DNA from: Prevotella sp.
GTDB lineage: Bacteria > Bacteroidota > Bacteroidia > Bacteroidales > Bacteroidaceae
Length of the DNA stretch: 53,855 nucleotides
Direction: 5' to 3'
Assembly: GCA_022486815.1 (NCBI GenBank)
Contig: JAKVJW010000018.1
Coordinates: 1 to 53,855 of the forward strand
Each line of letters begins with the position of its first letter. Position 1 is the first letter of the stretch. Of the stretch, positions 45,151 through 51,500 are shown piece by piece. A model generated the notes under the pieces. The model was not told the origin of the DNA and made no database searches. It saw nothing but the letters and a program-made list of their open reading frames with translations. Made by a program: the position numbers and the translations under genes.

Positions 45151-45975
45151 ATGAAGAAAGAGAAAACTTTAACTTTAAAAACATTAAACAAGAGCAATAT
45201 CTGGGATTTGCAAGAAAATGACATCTTCCGTATGTGGGAGACTGCAGGAAAAGATGCCGATTTGAAAGATAATATGCATCACTATCTGGATATTATCCGA
45301 AGTGCTTTCAATGTTGAAGAGATAAAATTTGACAAAATAGAAATCACCAAGAAGTATGAAAGATGTGGTTACAAAATCGGCACTGTACGCATCAACGAGG
45401 ACAAGAAAGCCAAATGGGCTATCAAGAAACGTCCTATCTTGAGGGTTACAGATCTCACTTATGAAAACATTCATCATGTTTCTGCCACAAAACTAATAGA
45501 AGTACTCAACCGAAACTTTGGTGGAGGATGGGAAAGTTTGCCCCAAAGTATACAGGATATCATTGAAAGTGGATTTGATGTCAGCACTACTACACTTCCG
45601 CAAGATCGTCTTCATAAACCGGGAGGTCTATATGAAAAAAAGATCAATGACGGATATGAAGTTCTGGAGATTCCAAAGGGTACTTGGGTAGAGGCTATAT
45701 TTGCCAAAGAGAAACCTGAGCCCGAAAAAATCCACATGAAATTTGAGACTTCCGGTGAAGAAGAAAAGAAAGAAGAACCTGAAAACGAGGAAAAGGAAGA
45801 AACAGATGAAGCACCGGAAACTTCTGATCATTACAATGACCCGGATAATGAAGAAGACGAGTTTGATGATGACAAACTCACAGAAGAAAGTTATCGGACG
45901 ACTTATGATGCCAACCCGGAAGATTTGAATATAGAAGCTGAAGATATTGCGGATGATGATAGTGGAAACTATTAA
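45151..45975 (+). CDS. Uncharacterised protein with acidic C-terminal tail
   Basis: A 274-residue protein I do not recognise. Residues 1-185 look like a folded, mixed-charge domain: TLNKSNIWDLQENDIFRMW near the start, FDKIEITKKYERCGYKIGTVRI in the middle, and LIEVLNRNFGGGWESLPQSI followed by GLYEKKINDGYEVLEIPKGTWVEAIFAK. Residues about 187-274 are an extremely acidic, probably disordered tail. There is no signal peptide or membrane helix, so it is cytoplasmic. It has a clear promoter and is transcribed alone, divergent from rarA. The acidic tail could mimic DNA or bind basic proteins; that is speculation. Confidence 0.8.
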   Translation: MKKEKTLTLKTLNKSNIWDLQENDIFRMWETAGKDADLKDNMHHYLDIIRSAFNVEEIKFDKIEITKKYERCGYKIGTVRINEDKKAKWAIKKRPILRVTDLTYENIHHVSATKLIEVLNRNFGGGWESLPQSIQDIIESGFDVSTTTLPQDRLHKPGGLYEKKINDGYEVLEIPKGTWVEAIFAKEKPEPEKIHMKFETSGEEEKKEEPENEEKEETDEAPETSDHYNDPDNEEDEFDDDKLTEESYRTTYDANPEDLNIEAEDIADDDSGNY

Positions 45976-46060
45976 GTACGAGAGCGAGTAAGTGAACTAA
46001 CTCTTTGACAGCGCAGCATCTATTGCAAAAAGAACCTGAAAACAGAATGATACGAATAAA

Positions 46061-46960
46061 TCATTTGGAAGATTTTCTCTTTTCTTTTAAGACATTATTG
46101 AGAAGATTTGTAAACTCATCATTTTTCAACCCCCAGTTTGGTGCAATCAACATCTCTTTGGGAGACTGACTTACAAATCTTTCTAATATGAGGTTCTTAC
46201 GCAAAAGCTGAATATAATCAACAATAAGATCAATGTATTCATCTACAGAATAAACATGAAAAGGATGCTCTGCATACTCTTTTGCCAGACGTGTCCCCCT
46301 AATAATTTGAAGTTGATGGATTTTCAGAATATCAAGAGGTAAAGATGAAATAACAGATGCCTGACGTAAGCTCTCTTGCCTATCCTCACCAGGAAGCCCA
46401 AGAATAACATGGCCACCCGTTATTATGCCTCGTTCATGAGTCTCTTGCAATGCCTTAATGGTGCAAGCAAAATCATGACCACGATTGATACGCTTCAGCG
46501 TTTCATCATTAGTTGTCTCAATGCCATATTCGACTATCAAGAATGTATGATGGCTGAGTTCTTTGAAATAATCCAATAATTCCGTATTTACACAATCCGG
46601 ACGTGTAGCGATTACAATACCTACAATATCTTTGCCCCCCAAAGCTTCTTCATATTTTGCCTTTAAGTGATCAAGGGTATCATAAGTATTGGTATATGCC
46701 TGAAAATATGCCAGGTATTTCATCTCCGGATATTTTCGCGAGAAGAATTTCTTACCCTCTTCCAATTGTTGGGTGATGCTCTTCCGACGATTACAATAAG
46801 AAGGATTAAAAGTACGATTATCACAATACAAACAGCCACCAGTGGAGATCTTACCATCCCGATTAGGGCAAGTAAAACCAGCATCAACTGAAATCTTCTG
46901 AACACGATAAGGAAATTTTGTACGTATCCAACTACCAAAATCACGATAGTATTCTGACAT
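46061..46960 (-). CDS. Radical SAM protein, TIGR01212/YhcC family
   Basis: A 299-residue radical SAM enzyme. The cluster cysteines are C31, C43 and C46 in CPNRDGKISTGGCLYC, a CX11CX2C spacing characteristic of the TIGR01212 (YhcC) family rather than the standard CX3CX2C. The SAM-binding GGHVILGLPGE motif follows at about 176-186. The C-terminus has the family's LKIHQLQIIRGT. The reaction is unknown. It lies 46 bases after the DUF4861 gene and is the last gene of the mtaB group; its 3' end converges with the acidic-tail protein gene. Confidence 0.92.
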   Translation of the reverse strand: MSEYYRDFGSWIRTKFPYRVQKISVDAGFTCPNRDGKISTGGCLYCDNRTFNPSYCNRRKSITQQLEEGKKFFSRKYPEMKYLAYFQAYTNTYDTLDHLKAKYEEALGGKDIVGIVIATRPDCVNTELLDYFKELSHHTFLIVEYGIETTNDETLKRINRGHDFACTIKALQETHERGIITGGHVILGLPGEDRQESLRQASVISSLPLDILKIHQLQIIRGTRLAKEYAEHPFHVYSVDEYIDLIVDYIQLLRKNLILERFVSQSPKEMLIAPNWGLKNDEFTNLLNNVLKEKRKSSK

Positions 46961-47006
46961 ATCTTATATTCTTTCTAATCCTTCTATCATCATCACGAGC
47001 AGTATA

Positions 47007-48242
47007 TTATCTGACAGTCACAGTAATCGGATTAAGTATCTGTCTTTTCCAGTCCTTGAGCCACTTAAACCAATCCTTACCGTCCTTGAATCCAAAATCT
47101 TCTTTCTTACTTGTACAAGCGATTTTATAACTCAAATGGTCACCTACCGGCCTCACGACATACGTATATTCCTTCGGATCTGCCGGCTGCTCCTCAAGCA
47201 AAAATTGCTTAGGGACATAAATACCCAAACCTACTGTTTCCAGATGATGAACACCATCATCTTTACCTGTAGGCCAGTCTGTTCCATAACATCCCCTGAG
47301 TCCTTCATGATCACTGAACTCGGAAGAATTCTTCACATTAATCAACCCTGTTGCAAAATACTCATCCTCTGCATTTCTATCGAAAGAAACATCTACATCC
47401 ACATCCCGGTGTCCGGCATAAATGGTATAGAGAATAGTCGCATTCACCTTTTTCATGCCCGGAGCTGGAATCCAACCATTGTCAACAACTTCCACAATTG
47501 CACGAAGAGGTCCTTCAGCCACTATTCTTTGTTCCTGATATCCAACATGGTTGAGTAGAAGTTCCTGTTTGCCATCCCAACCACGCAAGGCTCCAAGTCC
47601 AAAAGTATCTCCTACCCATAAATCATCATCACCATAGCCATTTGCCAACTGCTCATCTGAAGGATAAAACTGAGTATCATAGATTTCCAGGGCCTTATGT
47701 CTCTTGCCATAGACATCAACAGTCTGACGATTATCGAAATAGACGCGAAGAGCAATAAGTTCACTTTCAAAGCAAAGTCCGTGAGAATGTACAAAATGAT
47801 AGATATCCTTCGTTTTCTTATCAAAGGAAAGGCATCTTAAATAAATATCCTGTTTATTCTTTGCCAGTTTCTTGTTTTTACTCGGCACGACCAGTTCGGC
47901 ATACGTACGTGCTTTAAATGTTTCAGGCGTACCATGATCAAACAAGTTGATTTGGTAAGTTTTTTTCTCACCCTTTTTCAGATTGGTCAAAAAGCAAAGT
48001 TCATCATACTTGCAGTCATGATTCAGATCATCAAGTTGATAAGGTTGCTCTAGGCCTTCAACAGTAACGGTAGCAGAGTCAACCTCCCCATACTTATGCA
48101 GGTCAATAATAACCGGTTCATCAGTCTTCTCCAACTTAGAAGGATTGGAAACCTCCACTGTCAACGTTTTCTGAGCGAGTACTGGCATTATCGACAGAGC
48201 AAATAAGCCACATAACATTAAATTTCTTTTTATTTGCATCAT
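47007..48242 (-). CDS. DUF4861 family exported protein
   Basis: A 411-residue exported protein with a signal peptide (MMQIKRNLMLCGLFALSIMPVLA, about 1-23). The body is rich in beta strands and aromatic residues, as in carbohydrate-active beta-sandwich folds (ALEIYDTQFYPSDEQLANGYGDDDLWVGDTFGLGALRGWDG). It resembles the DUF4861 family, often found in polysaccharide utilisation loci for pectin or rhamnogalacturonan, but there is no SusC/SusD pair or regulator nearby, so here it stands alone. It lies 78 bases after a glycosyltransferase. A role in glycan processing in the periplasm is possible but not shown. Confidence 0.8.
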   Translation of the reverse strand: MMQIKRNLMLCGLFALSIMPVLAQKTLTVEVSNPSKLEKTDEPVIIDLHKYGEVDSATVTVEGLEQPYQLDDLNHDCKYDELCFLTNLKKGEKKTYQINLFDHGTPETFKARTYAELVVPSKNKKLAKNKQDIYLRCLSFDKKTKDIYHFVHSHGLCFESELIALRVYFDNRQTVDVYGKRHKALEIYDTQFYPSDEQLANGYGDDDLWVGDTFGLGALRGWDGKQELLLNHVGYQEQRIVAEGPLRAIVEVVDNGWIPAPGMKKVNATILYTIYAGHRDVDVDVSFDRNAEDEYFATGLINVKNSSEFSDHEGLRGCYGTDWPTGKDDGVHHLETVGLGIYVPKQFLLEEQPADPKEYTYVVRPVGDHLSYKIACTSKKEDFGFKDGKDWFKWLKDWKRQILNPITVTVR

Positions 48243-48320
48243 TAGTTTTGTATTGTAATTTGTAAAGTCTCTGAAGATTCAAAAAAGATACAGGTATGTA
48301 ATCCGTCTTATCATGCCTGC

Positions 48321-49349
48321 CTAGTCATCCTTTAACTGATCAAAAATCTTGCGTCTCCTAAAATAGTATTGCCATACGATAGAAAAATTCTTTCGCTCCG
48401 CTATAGGTTTCTTTACACGAAAACTTTCAATGCGCGCCCTGTCTCCGTCAAAATCCTTTCTCCATTTCCTATAAGCCATACGTGCTTGAAAAATTGCCTT
48501 GAAATTTCCAAAGTTATGCTGAAAGATCAATGTAGCAAAAGCGGCAACATAATCCAAGAAACAGCGCATACGCATTACTCCTCGCAATTCATCATCAGGA
48601 AGGTTTTTATAGAGCATTGTCAGATTATTACGAAAATTCAAGAATGTCTTTTTGGGATTCTCTTTAGGGAGAGTACCTCCACCGACATGATAAACCTCAC
48701 TTTCCGGAATACAGACAACCTTAAGACCAAGTTCATGGAATCGCCAGCACAAATCAATCTCTTCATTATGTGCAAAAAAGCGTCCATCAAGACCGTCCAC
48801 ACGCCAATAATCATCAGCACGGACCATTAAACAGGCTCCGGAAGCCCAGAAAATGTTCATTGTATAGTCATACTGTCCATTATCATTCTCCACCGTACTG
48901 AAAATCCGGCCACGGCAAAAAGGATAACCATACTTGTCGATAAATCCTCCACAAGCACCAGCATATTCAAAAGAATCTTTATCCTGCTCCGATAACAGTT
49001 TCGGCTGACACGCAGCCACATCTGGATGGACATCCATATATTCTATTAGTGAAGTCAACCAATGATGCGAAACTTCCACATCTGAATTCAGTAACACATA
49101 GTACAGGGCTTTAATCTGCTTCAAAGCCCGGTTATAACCTTCCGCAAAACCATAATTATGGTCAAATACCAATGTCCTGACCATGGGAAATTGTGTTTTC
49201 AGCAAATCCAGGCTGTCATCAGTAGACGCATTATCGGCTACCCAAATAGAGGCATCCATCCGTGAATACTCCACAACAGACGGGAGGTACTTACTCAACA
49301 TCCCGCTCCCATTCCAATTGAGGATAACTATTGCTACTTTATCCATCAC
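48321..49349 (-). CDS. Family 2 glycosyltransferase, rhamnosyltransferase-like
   Basis: A 342-residue GT-A fold enzyme of the type that adds rhamnose or a similar sugar to surface glycans. The family pattern is clear: VAIVILNWNG (5-14), VADNASTDDS (37-46), FDHNYGFAEGYNRAL, the DxD-equivalent LLNSD (86-90), and FWASGACLMVRADDYWRVDGLDGRFFAHNEEIDLCWRF for acceptor binding. The C-terminus is basic and aromatic (about 255-342). It lies 126 bases after mtaB, separated by a 6-bp inverted repeat ATACCA/TGGTAT. The first or second Met could be the start. Confidence 0.9.
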   Translation of the reverse strand: MMDKVAIVILNWNGSGMLSKYLPSVVEYSRMDASIWVADNASTDDSLDLLKTQFPMVRTLVFDHNYGFAEGYNRALKQIKALYYVLLNSDVEVSHHWLTSLIEYMDVHPDVAACQPKLLSEQDKDSFEYAGACGGFIDKYGYPFCRGRIFSTVENDNGQYDYTMNIFWASGACLMVRADDYWRVDGLDGRFFAHNEEIDLCWRFHELGLKVVCIPESEVYHVGGGTLPKENPKKTFLNFRNNLTMLYKNLPDDELRGVMRMRCFLDYVAAFATLIFQHNFGNFKAIFQARMAYRKWRKDFDGDRARIESFRVKKPIAERKNFSIVWQYYFRRRKIFDQLKDD

Positions 49350-49474
49350 TTTATGGTCAATATTTACTTTCTCGAATCATTCAATACCAGACATTCTCGT
49401 GGTATGTTTTTACACTTAACAACTACTCTTTCGCAGCAACCAAACGACTAACCAACAAATACTTTTCAAAGTCG

Positions 49475-50848
49475 TTATTCCACAGGGTCCAATATCTCTG
49501 CCATCAAAGCACTCTTATCATGATTGAAATCACCGAGACGAACGTGAATTAATTCATTGTCATATTCTTTTCGAGCCTGTTGAGGCAGTAACTCGACCCG
49601 AATATAATTTTTCGTATAGCCATGCATAGGCTTCCCCTTACCGGATTTCTCAAACAGGACTTCAGCATCTTTGCCGATATGAGCAGCATAAAAAGCCTGT
49701 TCTTTCCTATCACTAAGTTCCAGAAGTCGCCGTGAGCGCTCTTTCTTATCCTTCTCACTCACTTTATAAGGAATAGACAGAGCAGACGTACCAGGACGTT
49801 CACTATAGGGAAATACATGAAGTTTGGTGACCGGAAGATCCTCAAGAAAGTGATAACATTCCTCAAAGTGCTCAGGCTTTTCCCCCCTGCACCCTACCAT
49901 CACATCAACACCTATAAAAGAATCAGGCATTCTTTCCTTTATCAAATTGATTTTATGTGCAAAGAGAGCACGGTCATAGCGACGATGCATAAGCTTCAGC
50001 ACATGATCAGAGCCACTTTGCAAGGGTATATGGAAATGCGGCATAAAGGCTCTGCTAGTAGCACAATAACTAATCAATTCGTCCGAACACAAATCAGGTT
50101 CCAGCGAACTGATACGATAGCGTTTTATGCCCTCTATTTGATCAAGGGCTTTCACCAGATCAATAAACGACTCATGAGTAGTTTCACCAAAATCACCAAT
50201 ATTACAACCAGTAAGAACGATTTCTTTTCCACCTTCTTGTGCAGCCTGTTCTGACTGACTGACAAGAGAAGCTATCGAAGGATTTCGGGAAAAACCCCGA
50301 GCATACGGGATAGTACAGTAAGTACAAAAATAGTTACAACCATCCTGGACCTTCAACCAATAACGTGTACGATTTCCTCTGCTGCAAGAAGGCTGAAAAG
50401 TCTTGATATCCTTTGTTTTCTGACTATAATAAGCATGAAGATGTTCTTTCGGATTCTGATCTTTGGCATCCAATACAGATCTATCTTTCCAGGCTTGAAG
50501 AAGTCTACTCAACAAACTCGATTTTTCATTAGAGCCCAAGACCAAGTCAACTCCTTCTATTTGGCTTATCTCGTATGATTGCAATTGAGCATAACATCCC
50601 GTTACAATCACAAAAGCATCAGGGTTCTCACGTACCAGTTTATGAATGGTTTGCCGGCACTTATGATCAGCAACCTCTGTCACTGAGCATGTATTAATCA
50701 GGCACAAATCAGCTTTCTCCCCTTTTCGTACTGGCTCTACACCATTTTGCCGAAGCATCTTAGAAAAAGTTGCTGTTTCAGAAAAGTTGAGTTTACACCC
50801 TAAAGTATAATAAAGGGCTTTTTTGCCCTGAAGAAAACTCGTATCCAT
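49475..50848 (-). CDS. mtaB: tRNA t6A37 methylthiotransferase MtaB
   Basis: A 457-residue radical SAM methylthiotransferase that puts a methylthio group on N6-threonylcarbamoyladenosine 37 of tRNAs reading ANN codons. The first Fe-S cluster is held by C18 (LGCKLN), C54 (NTCSVT) and C85 (TGCYAQ), the SAM cluster by C171, C175 and C178 (CNYFCTYC). LGCKLN and the CTIPYARG continuation favour MtaB over MiaB or RimO. A C-terminal TRAM domain covers about 395-455. A promoter lies so close that the transcript is almost leaderless. Confidence 0.94.
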   Translation of the reverse strand: MDTSFLQGKKALYYTLGCKLNFSETATFSKMLRQNGVEPVRKGEKADLCLINTCSVTEVADHKCRQTIHKLVRENPDAFVIVTGCYAQLQSYEISQIEGVDLVLGSNEKSSLLSRLLQAWKDRSVLDAKDQNPKEHLHAYYSQKTKDIKTFQPSCSRGNRTRYWLKVQDGCNYFCTYCTIPYARGFSRNPSIASLVSQSEQAAQEGGKEIVLTGCNIGDFGETTHESFIDLVKALDQIEGIKRYRISSLEPDLCSDELISYCATSRAFMPHFHIPLQSGSDHVLKLMHRRYDRALFAHKINLIKERMPDSFIGVDVMVGCRGEKPEHFEECYHFLEDLPVTKLHVFPYSERPGTSALSIPYKVSEKDKKERSRRLLELSDRKEQAFYAAHIGKDAEVLFEKSGKGKPMHGYTKNYIRVELLPQQARKEYDNELIHVRLGDFNHDKSALMAEILDPVE

Positions 50849-50855
50849 ATAGGTG

Positions 50856-50887
50856 CAAAGATACGGTAAGTTGATAGAATATACAAA
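50856..50887 (-). promoter_or_regulatory. Promoter of mtaB
   Basis: On the minus strand: TTTG (50884-50887), a 20-base spacer and TATCTTTG (50856-50863). Transcription would start within a few bases of the ATG at 50848. Confidence 0.65.
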
Positions 50888-50898
50888 TTTATAAAGAC

Positions 50899-50930
50899 AA
50901 AAAAACCGCTGAAGGTAAAACCTTCAGCGG
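50899..50930 (-). terminator. Terminator of the small lipoprotein gene
   Basis: A 10-bp stem CCGCTGAAGG/CCTTCAGCGG with loop TAAAA (50906-50930), followed on the minus strand by seven Ts. Confidence 0.92.
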
Positions 50931-50967
50931 AGTTCTCAAATTTTTTTCAGTTCGTTAAGTAAACTGA

Positions 50968-51147
50968 TTACTTAGCCTGAGCAGCAGCTGTGTCAGCGGC
51001 AGTTGTATCAGCAGCAGTTGTGTCAGCTGCAGATGAATCAACAGCTACAGTGTCAGAATCCTTTGCAGGAGCCTTAGCTGTTTTGTGACCACAAGATGCG
51101 AAAGAGATAGCTGCAATAGCTACGAACATTAAAAGTAATTTCTTCAT
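50968..51147 (-). CDS. Small Ala/Thr/Asp-rich lipoprotein (59 residues)
   Basis: A 59-residue precursor. It begins MKKLLLMFVAIAAISFASCG, a signal peptide with lipobox FASC, so C19 would be lipidated. After a short basic stretch (HKTAKAPAKD) the mature part consists of repeats of the type AADTTAADTT and ends AAAQAK. The mature chain is only about 41 residues and probably unstructured. It has its own -7 box and a very strong terminator, the arrangement of an abundant, independently expressed gene. Similar tiny lipoproteins are common in Bacteroidales, but their function is unknown. Confidence 0.85.
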   Translation of the reverse strand: MKKLLLMFVAIAAISFASCGHKTAKAPAKDSDTVAVDSSAADTTAADTTAADTAAAQAK

Positions 51148-51197
51148 TTTCTTTGCTTTTTAAATCTGTAAAACAACATTTGTTTATTAAAACGATG

Positions 51198-51205
51198 CAA
51201 AGATA
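51198..51205 (-). promoter_or_regulatory. -7 box of lipoprotein gene
   Basis: TATCTTTG on the minus strand, a perfect -7 box; no clear -33 box upstream. The rest of the 353-base gap to carB (51148-51500) is AT-rich and holds only this and the carB terminator. Confidence 0.5.
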
Positions 51206-51408
51206 AGTATTTTTTTAATACGCCGTTCATATTTTTAATGATTTTTTTCAACTTCTTGCAATATCATTTTATAACAAATTGAATATCAGTATTTTACGAA
51301 CTTATAACGAATGTTAAATATTTTGAATATACTATACTTAGGTATCTATTGTCACACTTATTGCCCTAAATTAACGAATAAACAGTTCATCATTTACTCT
51401 TCTTCCTA

Positions 51409-51445
51409 TAAAAAAAGACTCCGACAAGTTGAATACCTATCGGAG
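51409..51445 (-). terminator. Terminator of carB
   Basis: On the minus strand: stem CTCCGA/TCGGAG (51419-51445) with a 15-base loop and a T-tract, about 55 bases after the carB stop. Confidence 0.75.
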
Positions 51446-51500
51446 CCATTAGAAAACAAAACTTCTGTTTATTTCAATTATTGAATTCCATCAAACCCAT

